A DNA stretch of 43,939 nucleotides from Bacteroidales bacterium. GTDB taxonomy: Bacteria; Bacteroidota; Bacteroidia; Bacteroidales; UBA1715. Numbering within the stretch: the stretch's first letter is position 1; each line of letters begins with the position of its first letter. Position numbers and translations under genes: made by a program. The stretch lies in assembly GCA_017552705.1 (NCBI GenBank), contig JAFZOY010000136.1, forward strand, positions 1 to 43,939. The letters are read 5' to 3'. Positions 1 through 9,501 of this stretch are shown in pieces. The notes beneath the pieces were generated by a model. It saw nothing but the letters and a program-made list of their open reading frames with translations, did no database searches and was not told the origin of the DNA.

Positions 1-384
1 CTGAGCCGCAGTGATAAAGATAGTCAGCACACGTGTGATTTGTGTGATTTTCTTACGACCGCTTTCGCCTTCATGCTGCAATTTCTGGAAATAAGGAATT
101 GCCATACCCAACAATTGGATAACAATTGAAGATGAAATGTACGGCATAATACCCAATGCAAAAACCGACGCATTTGCGAATGCACCACCCGAGAACATAT
201 TGATCAAACCGAGAAGACCTTCGTTTGATTGTTTTGCAAGGTTATCCAAACTTGCAGGATCAATACCTGGCAACACAACGAACGAACCCAATCGGTAAAT
301 CAATATCAAACCGAGAGTAAATAAAATTCGGGAACGCAGTTCCTGAATTTTATAAATATTCTTTATGGTTTCGATAAACTTCAT
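1..384 (-). CDS. secY: Protein translocase subunit SecY, N-terminal part (cut by window edge)
   Basis: Central channel subunit of the SecYEG translocon in the inner membrane. Only the first 128 residues are in the window; the frame is open to base 1. The start at 382-384 gives MKFIETIKNIYKIQELRSRI, a typical SecY start: a short cytoplasmic helix, then a first membrane segment (about residues 20-38, with the family's RLGSFVVLPG region). A plug-like stretch and a second hydrophobic segment (ALGIMPYISSSIVIQLL) follow, then EGESGRKKITQITR, the conserved first cytoplasmic loop. It lies 15 bases after rplO at the usual end of the spc operon and should be co-transcribed. Identity is very secure; length and C-terminus cannot be judged. 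Confidence 0.95.
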   Translation of the reverse strand, partial: MKFIETIKNIYKIQELRSRILFTLGLILIYRLGSFVVLPGIDPASLDNLAKQSNEGLLGLINMFSGGAFANASVFALGIMPYISSSIVIQLLGMAIPYFQKLQHEGESGRKKITQITRVLTIFITAAQ

Positions 385-399
385 GATACTGTTTGTTTA

Positions 400-840
400 C
401 TATTCTTCAATGGTTCCACCTTGAGCTTCGATAACTTCTTTAGCTTTTTGCGAATATGCAACGCCTTTCACAGTTACTTTAGCTGTTAATTTACCATTAG
501 CAAGAACTTTTACTAATTCTCTATTTGAAGCCAAACCGTTTTCAACAAAGATAGCTGGGTTGAATTCCGAGATACCTTTTTTATCGAACATTGTTTGAAG
601 TTCAGATAGGTTGACTGCTTTGTACTCTACACGGTTGAAATTCTTGAATCCGAATTTTGGCACACGTCTTTGTAATGGCATCTGACCACCTTCGAAACCG
701 ATTTTTCTTGAGTAACCGCTTCTTGATTTAGCACCTTTGCTACCACGAGTAGATGTTCCTCCGTGACCTGAGCCAGCACCACGACCAAGAATTTTTTTCT
801 TCTTTGTACCTTGTACAGGTGTTAATGTATGTAAATCCAT
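400..840 (-). CDS. rplO: Large-subunit ribosomal protein L15 (uL15)
   Basis: Late-assembly protein of the 50S subunit that contacts 23S rRNA. At 146 residues it has the usual length. The N-terminal third is the flexible Gly/Lys/Arg-rich tail (KKKKILGRGAGSGHGGTSTR), followed by the GGQMPLQRRVPKFGF signature and a compact C-terminal domain that ends in the AQGGTIEE-type tail. It sits between rpmD (7 bases) and secY (15 bases), as in the standard spc order. There is no obvious Shine-Dalgarno sequence, which is normal for Bacteroidota. Nothing is unusual. Confidence 0.97.
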   Translation of the reverse strand: MDLHTLTPVQGTKKKKILGRGAGSGHGGTSTRGSKGAKSRSGYSRKIGFEGGQMPLQRRVPKFGFKNFNRVEYKAVNLSELQTMFDKKGISEFNPAIFVENGLASNRELVKVLANGKLTAKVTVKGVAYSQKAKEVIEAQGGTIEE

Positions 841-847
841 TGCCGTA

Positions 848-1027
848 CTAAATTTCTTCTGTTTTTACTAAATGACTTACCTTAGTTACCATCCCCATAA
901 TTTGAGGTGTAGCTTCTTTTTCAACGCTTGAACCAACTTTGTTCAAACCCAAAGACTCAAGAACCAACTTTTGAGCTTTCGTTCTATCAATCTTACTTTT
1001 CGTTAAAGTAATACGTACTTTTGACAT
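848..1027 (-). CDS. rpmD: Large-subunit ribosomal protein L30 (uL30)
   Basis: Small 50S protein of 59 residues, found by translating the gap between rpsE and rplO. The start codon is the complement of 1025-1027 and the TAG stop the complement of 848-850. The protein begins MSKVRITLTKSKIDRTKAQK, continues with the LESLGLNKVGSSVEKEATPQIMG core typical of L30 (bacterial L30 is about 60 residues), and ends HLVKTEEI. Spacing is 11 bases from rpsE and 7 from rplO, as expected for rpsE-rpmD-rplO. It binds 23S rRNA domain II in the mature ribosome. Length, context and motif agree. Confidence 0.95.
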   Translation of the reverse strand: MSKVRITLTKSKIDRTKAQKLVLESLGLNKVGSSVEKEATPQIMGMVTKVSHLVKTEEI

Positions 1028-1038
1028 TTTCTTAAGAA

Positions 1039-1557
1039 TTATCCGTTAAAAACTTTAGTCAATTCAATACCTCTTTGTTCAGCAACCATTGCAGCATCTT
1101 GCATTTCCATAAGAGCCTTGAAAGTAGCTTTCACAACATTGTGAGGGTTTGATGAACCTTTGGATTTTGCCAAGACATCTTTAATACCTGCGCTTTCCAA
1201 TACGGCACGCATTGCACCACCGGCCTTTACTCCCGTACCAGGGGTTGCTGGTTGGATAAGTACTTGTGCGCCACCGAATTTTGATTCTTGAGCGTGAGGC
1301 AATGTACCTTTAATCAAAGGAACACGAATCAAATTTTTCTTAGCATCTTCCACACCTTTTGCGATTGCAGCGGTAACTTCGCCAGCTTTACCCAAGCCAT
1401 AGCCAACAACACCGTTTTCGTCACCCACAACCACTATAGCTGCAAATGTGAATGTTCTACCTCCCTTAGTAACTTTAGTCACACGATTGATTGCAACTAA
1501 ACGATCCTTCAATTCTAAATCAGAAGTTCTTACTTTTTTTGAATTACTATCTAACAT
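1039..1557 (-). CDS. rpsE: Small-subunit ribosomal protein S5 (uS5)
   Basis: A 30S protein at the mRNA entry and decoding area, with roles in fidelity and in binding spectinomycin. At 172 residues it is of family length. The double-stranded RNA-binding-like N-terminal domain covers about residues 17-80, with [15 protein letters not shown] and the [19 protein letters not shown] core. The C-terminal domain carries [40 protein letters not shown]. The loop that contacts spectinomycin (VTKGGR) looks like the normal sensitive form, although I cannot align it formally. It lies 4 bases after rplR and 11 before rpmD. Identity is secure. Confidence 0.97.
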   Translation of the reverse strand: MLDSNSKKVRTSDLELKDRLVAINRVTKVTKGGRTFTFAAIVVVGDENGVVGYGLGKAGEVTAAIAKGVEDAKKNLIRVPLIKGTLPHAQESKFGGAQVLIQPATPGTGVKAGGAMRAVLESAGIKDVLAKSKGSSNPHNVVKATFKALMEMQDAAMVAEQRGIELTKVFNG

Positions 1558-1561
1558 GTGA

Positions 1562-1924
1562 TTAAAAATTTAAACCGTTACTACGAGCTGAATCAGCCAA
1601 TGATTTTACTCTACCATGATACAAATATCCATTTCTGTCGAACACAATCGAAGAAATACCTTTTTCGCTTACTTTCTTTGCGATTGCTTCGCCAACTAAA
1701 GCTGCTTGTTCAATTTTAGTTTTACCTTTTGCCTGAGCAGCGATTTCTTTATCCAAAGAAGAAGCTGCGGCAATAGTTACGCCAGCTACATCGTCGATTA
1801 CCTGAACAGAAATTTGTTTGTTACTTCTGAACACAGACATACGTGGTCTTTCGGCTGTACCATTTACAACCTTACGTATTCTTTTCTTGATTCTTTCTCT
1901 TCTTTCTATTTTTGTAATAGCCAT
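1562..1924 (-). CDS. rplR: Large-subunit ribosomal protein L18 (uL18)
   Basis: A 50S central-protuberance protein that binds 5S rRNA together with L5 and L25. It is 120 residues, normal for the family. The basic N-terminus ([19 protein letters not shown]) is the 5S rRNA-binding tail. The [20 protein letters not shown] segment and the C-terminal [20 protein letters not shown] motif are diagnostic. It is 15 bases from rplF and 4 from rpsE. The start at MAITKIERR fits the family's usual N-terminus. No anomalies are seen. Confidence 0.97.
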   Translation of the reverse strand: MAITKIERRERIKKRIRKVVNGTAERPRMSVFRSNKQISVQVIDDVAGVTIAAASSLDKEIAAQAKGKTKIEQAALVGEAIAKKVSEKGISSIVFDRNGYLYHGRVKSLADSARSNGLNF

Positions 1925-1939
1925 CTTTCCTAAGTTTTA

Positions 1940-2491
1940 TTATTTACTTGCAGATTTACCAGCCTTACGACGGATTTGTTCTCCCTTGAACTTGATACCT
2001 TTACCCTTATATGGTTCCGGAGCTCGTAAAGAACGAATCTTCGCTGCTACTTGTCCTAACAATTGTTTGTCGCAACTCGTCATTGTAAGAATTGGGTTGC
2101 TACCTCTTTCAGATTTAGCCTCAGCTTTGATTTCTGCTGGCAATTGGAACACAATCATGTGAGAGTAGCCAAGCGCCATTTCAACGTTTTGACCGCTCAC
2201 TGATACTCTGTAACCTACACCGACGAACTCTTGTTCAACTGTGTAACCTTCAGTAACTCCCTTTACCATATTATTAATCAAAGCACGGTACAATCCATGT
2301 TTTGACTTAGCATCTTTTTCTTCTGATGGTCTTTCCACTACAATATGACCATCCTCAACCTTTACAACGAATCCATCGGCAACTTCCTGTTGCAATTCGC
2401 CCTTAGGTCCTTTTACCTTTACAAGATTGCCATCAATCTTGACTTCCACCTTTTCTGGAATACTAATCGGTGCTTTTCCTATACGTGACAT
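1940..2491 (-). CDS. rplF: Large-subunit ribosomal protein L6 (uL6)
   Basis: A 50S protein near the factor-binding site and sarcin-ricin loop. The 183 residues form two tandem repeats of the same fold. The N-terminal one begins MSRIGKAPISIPEKVEV and contains VKGPKGELQQ. The C-terminal one has the VGYRVSVSGQNVEMALGYSH segment and ends with the RAPEPYKGKGIKFKGEQIRRKAGK signature that contacts 23S rRNA. It is 10 bases from rpsH and 15 from rplR within the spc cluster. Length and motifs match bacterial L6 fully. Confidence 0.97.
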   Translation of the reverse strand: MSRIGKAPISIPEKVEVKIDGNLVKVKGPKGELQQEVADGFVVKVEDGHIVVERPSEEKDAKSKHGLYRALINNMVKGVTEGYTVEQEFVGVGYRVSVSGQNVEMALGYSHMIVFQLPAEIKAEAKSERGSNPILTMTSCDKQLLGQVAAKIRSLRAPEPYKGKGIKFKGEQIRRKAGKSASK

Positions 2492-2501
2492 GTTCTAACT
2501 A

Positions 2502-2897
2502 TTAATATACGTAACACAAAACTTCACCACCAACATTTAAAGCACGTGCTTCTTTATCTGAAATCACACCTTTATTAGTGGACAGAATGGCAATACCTAA
2601 GCCATTCAATACACGTGGCAATTCTTCAACTGGAACGTACTTACGTAAACCAGGTTTACTGATTCTTTCCAATTTTCTGATAGCTGGTGCTTTCGATACT
2701 GGGTGATATTTCAATGCAATTTTAATAACACTATCCTTACCTTCTCCTTCGAACTTGTAGCTCAAAATATATCCCTTGTCAAACAATACTTTTGTCATTT
2801 CTTGTTTGATTTTAGAAGAAGGTACTTCAACTACCTTGTGTTGTGCTTTCTGCGCGTTTCTAATCCTTGTTAGATAATCTGCTATTGAATCTGTCAT
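2502..2897 (-). CDS. rpsH: Small-subunit ribosomal protein S8 (uS8)
   Basis: A primary 16S rRNA-binding protein of the 30S central domain; in E. coli it also represses the spc operon. I place the start at the ATG complementing 2895-2897, giving MTDSIADYLTRIRNAQ, the universal S8 N-terminus, and 131 residues. The longer open frame starting at 2921 would overlap rpsN and add eight residues the family does not have. The C-terminal RNA-binding motif (GLGIAILSTNKGVISDKEAR and GGEVLCYVY) is intact. It is 17 bases after rpsN and 10 before rplF. Whether it autoregulates here is unknown; I saw no convincing S8-like mRNA site. Confidence 0.96.
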   Translation of the reverse strand: MTDSIADYLTRIRNAQKAQHKVVEVPSSKIKQEMTKVLFDKGYILSYKFEGEGKDSVIKIALKYHPVSKAPAIRKLERISKPGLRKYVPVEELPRVLNGLGIAILSTNKGVISDKEARALNVGGEVLCYVY

Positions 2898-2914
2898 TGT
2901 TGTTAATTTATATT

Positions 2915-3184
2915 TTACCAACTTGCTTTCTTAACTCCTGGTATCAAACCTGCCGATGCCATTTCACGGAATTGGATACGGCTGATACCGAACTGACGAA
3001 TATAACCTCTTGGTCTTCCAGTAATACTGCAACGATTATGCAATCTAACTCGTGAAGAGTTCTTTGGCAATTTGCTCAAACCTACATAATCGCCTTTTTC
3101 TTTCAATTCTTTGCGTTTCTTCGCATATTTATCAACTAACTCTTGACGCTTTCTTTCGCGTGCTTTCATTGATTCTTTTGCCAT
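2915..3184 (-). CDS. rpsN: Small-subunit ribosomal protein S14, zinc-free form (uS14)
   Basis: A late-binding 30S head protein of 89 residues. It begins [14 protein letters not shown] and carries the core motif [23 protein letters not shown] and the end [18 protein letters not shown]. It has only one cysteine, so the four-Cys zinc site of the short S14 paralogue is absent. This is the long, zinc-independent version (like E. coli RpsN), which does not need zinc for assembly. It lies 8 bases after rplE and 17 before rpsH. The order rplE-rpsN-rpsH is canonical. Confidence 0.97.
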   Translation of the reverse strand: MAKESMKARERKRQELVDKYAKKRKELKEKGDYVGLSKLPKNSSRVRLHNRCSITGRPRGYIRQFGISRIQFREMASAGLIPGVKKASW

Positions 3185-3192
3185 GCTATAGT

Positions 3193-3741
3193 CTATTTTT
3201 TAAATGGAAAACCGAATTCTTTTAGTAATGCAAAACCTTCCTCATCAGTATTGGCAGATGTAACAAATGTTATATCCATACCCATCATTTTATTGACTTT
3301 GTCAACTTCGATTTCCGGGAAGATAATTTGTTCAGTAATACCGAATGTGAAGTTTCCTTTTTTATCAAATTTCGTTTTGATACCTTGAAAATCTCTAATA
3401 CGAGGAAGAGCTGTACAAATCAATCTTTCAAGAAATTCGTACATTTTATCTCTGCGTAGAGTCACTCTTACGCCAATTGGCATTCCTTTTCTCAATTTGA
3501 AGTTTGAGATATCTTTCTTTGAATACGTTGGAACTGCCTTTTGACCAGCAATCAATGAAATTTCCTCAACTGCAGTGTCAATCAACTTTTTATCAGCAAC
3601 AGCATCACCAATAGCTTGGTTAATCACGATCTTTTCGATACGTGGCACTTGCATTTTTGACTTATACCCGAATTGTTTTTGCAAATTCGCCTGTATAGTT
3701 TCAGTATAAAGTTTCTTTAATGTAGGTACGTAAGTCTCCAT
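3193..3741 (-). CDS. rplE: Large-subunit ribosomal protein L5 (uL5)
   Basis: A 5S rRNA-binding protein of the 50S central protuberance that contacts P-site tRNA. At 182 residues it has the typical length. The N-terminus has [23 protein letters not shown], then the [18 protein letters not shown] segment, the [31 protein letters not shown] core, and the C-terminal [25 protein letters not shown]. Its start codon overlaps the stop codon of rplX by one base in a TAATG junction, which suggests translational coupling. rpsN follows after 8 bases. Identity is unambiguous. Confidence 0.97.
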   Translation of the reverse strand: METYVPTLKKLYTETIQANLQKQFGYKSKMQVPRIEKIVINQAIGDAVADKKLIDTAVEEISLIAGQKAVPTYSKKDISNFKLRKGMPIGVRVTLRRDKMYEFLERLICTALPRIRDFQGIKTKFDKKGNFTFGITEQIIFPEIEVDKVNKMMGMDITFVTSANTDEEGFALLKEFGFPFKK

Positions 3742-4064
3742 TATTTAATTTCCTCCCCTGTCTTTTTAGAATATCTTACCAACTTACCTGTTTCAGTACG
3801 CTTCTTACCAACTCTTGTAGGTTTTCCTGTCGCAGGATCAACAAGCATAAGATTTGATACATGAATAGGAGCTTCTTTCTTTATAATTCCTCCTTGAGGA
3901 TTTTTTGCATTAGGCTTTGTATGTTTTGACACTAGATTGATACCTTCAACAAGAGCCTTGTCGGTTTTAGTTTCCATTTTCAGGATTTTTCCTTGTTGAC
4001 CCTTGTATTCACCAGAAAGCACTAATACAGTGTCACCTTTTCTTATGTTAAACTTCTTTTGCAT
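3741..4064 (-). CDS. rplX: Large-subunit ribosomal protein L24 (uL24)
   Basis: An assembly-initiating 50S protein that binds the 5' end of 23S rRNA. Its 107 residues carry a KOW motif near the N-terminus ([22 protein letters not shown]), then [22 protein letters not shown] and the [19 protein letters not shown] segment, all diagnostic. Its stop overlaps the rplE start by one base. It lies 18 bases after rplN. Length and motif order match bacterial L24. Confidence 0.97.
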   Translation of the reverse strand: MQKKFNIRKGDTVLVLSGEYKGQQGKILKMETKTDKALVEGINLVSKHTKPNAKNPQGGIIKKEAPIHVSNLMLVDPATGKPTRVGKKRTETGKLVRYSKKTGEEIK

Positions 4065-4082
4065 CGTAATTCTTATTAAAAA

Positions 4083-4451
4083 TTATAACACTTCAGGTGC
4101 CAATGAAACGATCTTCATATATTGTCCATCACGCAATTCACGTCCCACAGGACCAAAAATACGAGTTCCTCGCATTTCGCCAGCTTCGTTAAGCAATACT
4201 ACAGCATTGTCGTCGAAACGGATATATGAGCCGTCGGCACGCTTAACTTCTTTTTTAGTTCTTACAACTACTCCCTTAGTAACTTGGCCTTGTTTAACAT
4301 TACCGTTTGGTATAGCGCTCTTTACAGTTACTACGATTTTATCACCGATAGAAGCATAACGTTTTCCTGTTCCGCCAAGTACGCGAATACACAAAACTTC
4401 TTTTGCTCCACTGTTATCAGCAACGTTTAATCTTGTCTCTTGCTGTATCAT
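4083..4451 (-). CDS. rplN: Large-subunit ribosomal protein L14 (uL14)
   Basis: A 50S protein at the subunit interface that forms bridges with 16S rRNA. The 122 residues begin with [19 protein letters not shown], the invariant L14 start. The body contains [23 protein letters not shown], the [24 protein letters not shown] signature and the [14 protein letters not shown] end. It is 3 bases from rpsQ and 18 from rplX. It is among the most conserved proteins in the window and shows no irregularity. Confidence 0.98.
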   Translation of the reverse strand: MIQQETRLNVADNSGAKEVLCIRVLGGTGKRYASIGDKIVVTVKSAIPNGNVKQGQVTKGVVVRTKKEVKRADGSYIRFDDNAVVLLNEAGEMRGTRIFGPVGRELRDGQYMKIVSLAPEVL

Positions 4452-4454
4452 CTC

Positions 4455-4709
4455 TTATTTCGTTTTTTCAATTATCTCTACTAATCGCCAACGCTTTGTC
4501 TTACTCAAAGGACGTGTTTCCATAATTCTCACAACATCGCCTTCTGAACATTCACCCTTTTCATCGTGTGCAACAAACTTTGAGGTCTTTTTCAAAAATT
4601 TACCATACAAAGCATGTTTTTCTTTTTCCTCAACAGCAACCACAATAGTTTTATCCATTTTGTTGCTGACAACGATGCCTATTCTTTCTTTTCTAAAATT
4701 TCTCTCCAT
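4455..4709 (-). CDS. rpsQ: Small-subunit ribosomal protein S17 (uS17)
   Basis: A primary 16S rRNA-binding protein with an OB fold, needed early in 30S assembly. It is 84 residues. The N-terminal [20 protein letters not shown] and [20 protein letters not shown] segments are typical, and the C-terminal [22 protein letters not shown] motif is the S17 signature. It lies between rpmC (7 bases) and rplN (3 bases). Length is normal and confidence high. Confidence 0.97.
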   Translation of the reverse strand: MERNFRKERIGIVVSNKMDKTIVVAVEEKEKHALYGKFLKKTSKFVAHDEKGECSEGDVVRIMETRPLSKTKRWRLVEIIEKTK

Positions 4710-4716
4710 CCTAAAT

Positions 4717-4911
4717 CTATTTATTTAGTTCGCGTTCTCTTAATATTGTTTTCAAACGAGCAATGTTTTTTCTTGCTTCTCTGATTTGATTAGGATTGTC
4801 AAGAGAAGAAATCACATGATTAAGTTTCATCTTATTCAATGCTTCTTGCTCTACTTGGATTTTTTCCTCAATCTCTTTTGTCGATAATTCTCTAATTTCT
4901 GTTGCTTTCAT
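4717..4911 (-). CDS. rpmC: Large-subunit ribosomal protein L29 (uL29)
   Basis: A small helical-hairpin 50S protein at the polypeptide exit site, next to L23 and near where trigger factor and SRP dock. The 64 residues start [18 protein letters not shown], followed by two long helices and the [15 protein letters not shown] motif that defines L29. It lies 11 bases after rplP and 7 before rpsQ. The trigger factor encoded at 39253-40590 in this window would act at this part of the ribosome. Confidence 0.96.
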   Translation of the reverse strand: MKATEIRELSTKEIEEKIQVEQEALNKMKLNHVISSLDNPNQIREARKNIARLKTILRERELNK

Positions 4912-4922
4912 GGTTTACCTCT

Positions 4923-5345
4923 CTATTCTTGAACATAATCATTTCTTACAACAAACTTGGTTGTTATCGGCAATTTCTGAGCTGCCAAACGAAGTGCTTC
5001 CTTCGCAACTTCCAATGGAACACCATCTGCTTCAAACAATATTCTTCCCGGAGTTACAGGTGCTGCCCAGTGTGACACAGCTCCTTTACCTTTACCCATA
5101 CGTACTTCAGCTGGTTTCGAAGTAACTGGTTTGTCAGGGAATATGCGAATCCAAATCTGACCTTCACGTTTCATATAACGAGTAACAGCGACACGGGCTG
5201 CCTCAATCTGACGAGCAGTAATCCAATAAGATTCCAAAGATTTTATTCCAAAAGATCCGAATGCCAATTCATGCCCTCTTTGAGCATTTCCTTTCATTCT
5301 GCCCTTTTGCTGCTTTCTATATTTTGTCTTTTTAGGTTGTAACAT
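4923..5345 (-). CDS. rplP: Large-subunit ribosomal protein L16 (uL16)
   Basis: A late-assembly 50S protein that organises the A-site region and helps place aminoacyl-tRNA. At 140 residues it has the expected length. It begins [19 protein letters not shown] and contains [46 protein letters not shown], then [24 protein letters not shown], all signature L16 sequence. It lies 16 bases after rpsC and 11 before rpmC. The N-terminal YRK segment reaches toward the peptidyl transferase centre in known structures. Confidence 0.97.
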   Translation of the reverse strand: MLQPKKTKYRKQQKGRMKGNAQRGHELAFGSFGIKSLESYWITARQIEAARVAVTRYMKREGQIWIRIFPDKPVTSKPAEVRMGKGKGAVSHWAAPVTPGRILFEADGVPLEVAKEALRLAAQKLPITTKFVVRNDYVQE

Positions 5346-5361
5346 CGCTAATCCGTATTAG

Positions 5362-6075
5362 TTATTTTTTATTACTACTTTTTCTTCTTCCACCAAAGCT
5401 TTTCTTTGGGGCTGCGTTAGCTACGAAGTTGTTTGGAGTCAAGTCAACTTTTCCATACACTTCTCCCTTGAATATCCATACTTTCAAGCCCAATTTACCG
5501 TAAGTTGTCAAGGCAAATGTGCTTGCGTAGTCAATGTCAGCACGCAACGTATGAAGAGGAATACGTCCTTCTTTATACATTTCAGAACGAGCCATTTCAG
5601 CACCATTCAAACGACCTGAGATTTGAATTTTGATACCTTCAGCACCCATTCTCATAGCAGATGCGATAGCCATTTTAATTGCACGTCGGTAAGCAACACG
5701 GCCTTCCAATTGACGAGCAATACCATCAGCAACAATTACAGCGTCCAATTCAGGACGTTTGATTTCGAAGATGTTGATTTGAACTTCCTTGTTGGAAATT
5801 TTCTTCAATTCTTCCTTCAACTTGTCAACTTCCTGACCGCCCTTACCGATAATGATACCTGGGCGAGCTGTGTTGATTGTTACTGTGACCAATTTCAATG
5901 TACGCTCAATAATGATTTTCGAAATGCTTGCTTTAGCAAGACGAGCGTTCAAATAACGACGGATCTCATAATCCTCATGCAACTTTTCTACGTAGTTGTC
6001 TCCGCCGTACCAGTTAGAATCCCAACCTTTTATAATTCCTAACCTGTTTCCTATTGGATTTACTTTTTGTCCCAT
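5362..6075 (-). CDS. rpsC: Small-subunit ribosomal protein S3 (uS3)
   Basis: A 30S head protein at the mRNA entry tunnel, with helicase-like function together with S4 and S5. The 237 residues begin [28 protein letters not shown] type-2 domain with its GxxG loop lies around residues 60-110 ([19 protein letters not shown]). The C-terminal domain has [30 protein letters not shown] and a basic tail ending [10 protein letters not shown]. It lies 3 bases after rplV and 16 before rplP. Slightly longer than E. coli S3 owing to the basic tail; otherwise normal. Confidence 0.97.
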   Translation of the reverse strand: MGQKVNPIGNRLGIIKGWDSNWYGGDNYVEKLHEDYEIRRYLNARLAKASISKIIIERTLKLVTVTINTARPGIIIGKGGQEVDKLKEELKKISNKEVQINIFEIKRPELDAVIVADGIARQLEGRVAYRRAIKMAIASAMRMGAEGIKIQISGRLNGAEMARSEMYKEGRIPLHTLRADIDYASTFALTTYGKLGLKVWIFKGEVYGKVDLTPNNFVANAAPKKSFGGRRKSSNKK

Positions 6076-6078
6076 GAA

Positions 6079-6486
6079 TTATTTATTAGTTTCTGTTTGA
6101 ATTGTATCTACAACAACTGTAACGTGGTTTGAACGTTTACGGATTCTGTGTGCACGACCTTGTGGTGCAGGTTGAATTCTTTTCAACGTTTTACCTTCAT
6201 CAACGAAGATTTCCTTTACGAACAAAGGATTGTCTTCAATACGTTTTCCTTCGTTCTTTTGTTGCCAGTTGTTCACTGCGCTCATCACAAGTTTCTCAAC
6301 TTTGCGGGCAGCTTCTTTTGATGAATAACGCAAAATGTCCAATGCGAGATTTACCTCTTTACCTCTAATCATATCAACGACTAAACGCATTTTGCGAGGA
6401 GATGTCGGACAATTACGCAATATAGCGAAAGCCTTTGTTTTTTTAGCTTCCTTATATTTTTCTGCTGTTACTTTTTTTCTATTCAT
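6079..6486 (-). CDS. rplV: Large-subunit ribosomal protein L22 (uL22)
   Basis: A 50S protein whose beta-hairpin lines the peptide exit tunnel; in other bacteria hairpin changes give macrolide resistance. It is 135 residues. The [22 protein letters not shown] segment and the hairpin-containing C-terminus ([36 protein letters not shown]) match the family. The N-terminal extension ([17 protein letters not shown]) is longer than in E. coli L22. The hairpin tip appears full length, with no insertion or deletion that I can see. It lies 13 bases after rpsS and 3 before rpsC. Confidence 0.97.
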   Translation of the reverse strand: MNRKKVTAEKYKEAKKTKAFAILRNCPTSPRKMRLVVDMIRGKEVNLALDILRYSSKEAARKVEKLVMSAVNNWQQKNEGKRIEDNPLFVKEIFVDEGKTLKRIQPAPQGRAHRIRKRSNHVTVVVDTIQTETNK

Positions 6487-6499
6487 GACTCGCTATAAT

Positions 6500-6766
6500 T
6501 TACTTTTTATTACCACCATGACCTCGGAAGTTACGTGTAGGAGCGAATTCACCTAATTTGTGTCCTACCATATTTTCCGTTACATAAACTGGAATGAACT
6601 TATTTCCATTATGAACCAATACTGTATGACCAACGAAATCTGGTGAAATCATTGAGGCACGCGCCCAAGTCTTGATAGAGGTTTTCTTTCCACTTTCATT
6701 CATTTGAAGAACCTTTCTCTCCAAGTTGAAATCAATATATGGTCCTTTTTTTAGAGAACGACTCAT
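6500..6766 (-). CDS. rpsS: Small-subunit ribosomal protein S19 (uS19)
   Basis: A 30S head protein that bridges to the 50S subunit and lies near the A-site finger. Its 88 residues begin [19 protein letters not shown], with the [41 protein letters not shown] core and the FRGHGG end, all invariant S19 features. It lies 16 bases after rplB and 13 before rplV, as in the standard S10 operon. Confidence 0.98.
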   Translation of the reverse strand: MSRSLKKGPYIDFNLERKVLQMNESGKKTSIKTWARASMISPDFVGHTVLVHNGNKFIPVYVTENMVGHKLGEFAPTRNFRGHGGNKK

Positions 6767-6782
6767 AGCTTCTTCGTTTTAA

Positions 6783-7610
6783 TTACTTCTTTCTTCTTTC
6801 AATGATTAATTTATTTGATGCTTTCTTAGGAGCACGTGTCTTGTAACCACGAGCAGGAAGACCTTTTCTTGAACGAGGAAGACCTCCTGAAGCACGTCCT
6901 TCACCACCACCCATTGGGTGATCTACTGGGTTCATTACAACACCTCTGTTTCGTGGACGACGGCCCAACCATCTTGAACGACCAGCTTTACCAGATTGTT
7001 CCAAAGAATGTTCTGGATTCGAAACTGAACCGATAGTTGCTTTGCAAGTCACAAGCACCATTCTTGTTTCTCCTGAAGGCAATTTGATGATGGCATATTT
7101 ACCATCACGAGAAGCCAACTGAGCGTACGAACCTGCACTACGTGCCAATTGTGCGCCTCTACCCGGAGTCATTTCAATATTATGGATGATTGTACCAAGA
7201 GGAATATCCTTCAAATACAATGCATTTCCCACTTCAGGTTCCGCTGTTGCACCAGAAACGATTTTCTGACCAACTTGGATACCGTTTGGCGCAACGATAT
7301 AGCGTTTTTCGCCATCAGTGTATTGAACCAAACAAATACGTGCACTTCTATTAGGATCATATTCAATAGTCAACACTTCTGCTTGAATATCTTCTTTATC
7401 TCTCTTGAAGTCAATGATACGATATTTACGTTTATGGCCACCGCCAATATAACGCATCGTCATTTTACCTGTGTTATCTCTACCACCAGTACTTTTCTTT
7501 ACTGCCAACAATGATTTTTCAGGATTGTTTGTAGATGAAATCTGAGTATCAACTACGACAATCTTGTGACGTTGACCAGGGGTGGTTGGTTTTAATTTCT
7601 TTATTGCCAT
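6783..7610 (-). CDS. rplB: Large-subunit ribosomal protein L2 (uL2)
   Basis: A primary 23S rRNA-binding protein essential for subunit joining and peptidyl transferase organisation. The 275 residues begin [19 protein letters not shown]. The N-terminal OB-fold half has the [15 protein letters not shown] motif, and the SH3-like half carries [20 protein letters not shown]. Near the C-terminus is the critical [17 protein letters not shown] loop, whose histidine lies near the catalytic centre. It lies 5 bases after rplW and 16 before rpsS. Length and all key motifs are intact. Confidence 0.98.
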   Translation of the reverse strand: MAIKKLKPTTPGQRHKIVVVDTQISSTNNPEKSLLAVKKSTGGRDNTGKMTMRYIGGGHKRKYRIIDFKRDKEDIQAEVLTIEYDPNRSARICLVQYTDGEKRYIVAPNGIQVGQKIVSGATAEPEVGNALYLKDIPLGTIIHNIEMTPGRGAQLARSAGSYAQLASRDGKYAIIKLPSGETRMVLVTCKATIGSVSNPEHSLEQSGKAGRSRWLGRRPRNRGVVMNPVDHPMGGGEGRASGGLPRSRKGLPARGYKTRAPKKASNKLIIERRKK

Positions 7611-7615
7611 TTCTA

Positions 7616-7912
7616 TTAAATATTACTATAGAAGTCTATTTTCTGATCTTTTGGAATTGTAACAATTGCTTTTTTCACAGCATTTGTTCTACCTACTGCC
7701 AAACCATGTTTTGTGTTACGGGCAACCAATTTGCCTTCGTAACGGATTGTATTGACAGATAGAACAGTTACATTATACATTTCTTCGACTGCTTTTTTGA
7801 TTTGACCTTTGTCCGCAGTTTTTTCAACGATAAAACCATATTGGTTCAAAGCGTCGCCTTTTTTCGACATTTTTTCAGTTATTATCGGTCTTTGCAATAC
7901 TTCCATCACCAA
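7616..7912 (-). CDS. rplW: Large-subunit ribosomal protein L23 (uL23)
   Basis: A 50S exit-site protein that is the main docking point for trigger factor and SRP. The 98 residues contain [14 protein letters not shown] and the C-terminal [22 protein letters not shown], with the [20 protein letters not shown] core typical of L23. The start could be the first ATG (7910-7912) or the third codon, also ATG; both precede EVLQRPI. The first abuts rplD with no spacer, so coupling to rplD translation is likely. rplB follows after 5 bases. Confidence 0.95.
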   Translation of the reverse strand: MVMEVLQRPIITEKMSKKGDALNQYGFIVEKTADKGQIKKAVEEMYNVTVLSVNTIRYEGKLVARNTKHGLAVGRTNAVKKAIVTIPKDQKIDFYSNI

Positions 7913-8542
7913 TTATTTATTTAAAGTTTTAACAATTTCTTCTACAGAACTCGTACACAAAATCAAATTTTTAGCCTTTAGAATTTCGTAAGTATTTAAG
8001 TCACAAGCACTTACAACAGAAAACCCCTGCAAATTTCTGGCTGACAAATATACATTTTTATTTGGATTTGCCACAACTAACAAAGAGTTTTTATCACTAA
8101 GGTTAAAATTTTTCTTGAATTCCACCATTTGTTTTGTTTTTGGTGCCTCAAAAGAAAAGTCTTCTACGACTATGATTTCGTTGTCTTTCAATTTTGCAGA
8201 CAAAGCAGATTTACGAGCCAACACCTTTACTTGTTTATTCACTTTTTCAGAATAATCGCGAGGTTGTGGACCGAAAACTCTTGCTCCACCACGGAACAAT
8301 GGGTTCTTGATACTACCTGCACGAGCTCCACCTGTACCTTTTTGTCTTTTCAATTTCTTAGTACTTCCAGAAAGCATACTTTTTTCTTTGGAAGCGTGTG
8401 TACCTTGACGTTTATTTGCTAAGATAGCTTTCACATCCAGGTAAACAGCGTGTTCATTTGGTTCGATGCCAAATACAGAATCGTCAAGAGTTACTTTCTT
8501 TCCGGTTTCCTTTCCTTGTATATCCTTTACTGCTATTTCCAT
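7913..8542 (-). CDS. rplD: Large-subunit ribosomal protein L4 (uL4)
   Basis: A 50S protein whose long loop lines the exit tunnel; in E. coli it also represses the S10 operon. The 209 residues begin [21 protein letters not shown]. The tunnel loop ([42 protein letters not shown]) carries the expected conserved KGTGGARAG core. The C-terminal half ([34 protein letters not shown]) is also typical. One base separates it from rplC and none from rplW. No S10-leader-like attenuator is evident because no large gap precedes rpsJ. Confidence 0.97.
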   Translation of the reverse strand: MEIAVKDIQGKETGKKVTLDDSVFGIEPNEHAVYLDVKAILANKRQGTHASKEKSMLSGSTKKLKRQKGTGGARAGSIKNPLFRGGARVFGPQPRDYSEKVNKQVKVLARKSALSAKLKDNEIIVVEDFSFEAPKTKQMVEFKKNFNLSDKNSLLVVANPNKNVYLSARNLQGFSVVSACDLNTYEILKAKNLILCTSSVEEIVKTLNK

Positions 8543-8543
8543 C

Positions 8544-9164
8544 TTACTTAGTAATTATTAAATATCCACCTTTAGCGCCAGGTACAGCACCTTTTACTAA
8601 TACTACATTCTTTTCAGGTAATACCTTCAAAACTTCAAGGTTTTCAACCTTTACTTGGTTTCCACCCATTTGACCACCCATGCGCATACCTTTGAACACA
8701 CGTGAAGGAGTAGAACAAGCACCGATTGAACCCGGAGCGCGTTGACGGTCGTCCTGACCGTGAGTAGCCTCACCAACACCACCGAAACCGTGACGTTTTA
8801 CAACACCTTGGAAACCACGTCCTTTGGTTGTTCCAGTTATGTCCAACCAATCACCTTCAGCAACTATATCAGCAACTGAAAGCACGTCGCCAAGACTTAC
8901 CTCTTTTTCGAAATTTCTAAATTCAACAACTTCTCTCTTTGGAGTAGTGTTTGCTTTTTTGAAATGACCAAGTTCAGCACGGGTTGTGTTTTTCTCTTTT
9001 TTATCGTCAAAACCCATCTGTACAGAATTGTATCCGTCAGTTTCTTGTGATTTTACTTGTGTAATAACGCAAGGTCCTGCTTCGATTACTGTACATGCTA
9101 CATTTTTTCCATCTTCCAAGAAGATAGAGGTCATACCTACTTTTTTTCCTAGTATACCAAGCAT
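8544..9164 (-). CDS. rplC: Large-subunit ribosomal protein L3 (uL3)
   Basis: One of the first 50S assembly proteins, whose extension reaches the peptidyl transferase centre. It is 206 residues. [32 protein letters not shown] is the classic N-terminus. The central [19 protein letters not shown] and [34 protein letters not shown] segments form the extended loop. The first ATG is chosen because it gives this standard start. It lies 20 bases after rpsJ and 1 before rplD. Confidence 0.98.
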   Translation of the reverse strand: MLGILGKKVGMTSIFLEDGKNVACTVIEAGPCVITQVKSQETDGYNSVQMGFDDKKEKNTTRAELGHFKKANTTPKREVVEFRNFEKEVSLGDVLSVADIVAEGDWLDITGTTKGRGFQGVVKRHGFGGVGEATHGQDDRQRAPGSIGACSTPSRVFKGMRMGGQMGGNQVKVENLEVLKVLPEKNVVLVKGAVPGAKGGYLIITK

Positions 9165-9184
9165 TTTTTTACAATTTTAAATTA

Positions 9185-9490
9185 CTACACTCTAATTTCA
9201 ACTTCAACTCCACTTGGCAACTCAAGCTTCATCAAAGCATCAACAGTTTTTGCAGAACTGCTGTAGATGTCGAGCAGTCTTGCGTGTGATGACAATTGAA
9301 ATTGTTCGCGAGCTTTTTTGTTAACATGCGTAGAGCGGTTAACTGTAAAAATTCGCTTGTGAGTTGGCAGCGGAATCGGACCACTTACTACAGCACCTGT
9401 AGTTTTAACAGTCTTAACAATCTTTTCGGCAGACTTGTCCACCAGATTGTGGTCATAAGACTTCAATTTAATTCTAATTCTTTGACTCAT
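9185..9490 (-). CDS. rpsJ: Small-subunit ribosomal protein S10 (uS10)
   Basis: A 30S head protein which, with NusB, also forms part of transcription antitermination complexes. The 101 residues begin [45 protein letters not shown], with the S10 signature, and continue through [18 protein letters not shown] sequence (here [24 protein letters not shown]). It follows fusA directly by 11 bases, so the str and S10 clusters are joined. No tuf gene lies between fusA and rpsJ, unlike E. coli; tuf is elsewhere in Bacteroidota as far as I recall. Confidence 0.97.
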   Translation of the reverse strand: MSQRIRIKLKSYDHNLVDKSAEKIVKTVKTTGAVVSGPIPLPTHKRIFTVNRSTHVNKKAREQFQLSSHARLLDIYSSSAKTVDALMKLELPSGVEVEIRV

Positions 9491-9501
9491 GCCTATTAAT
9501 A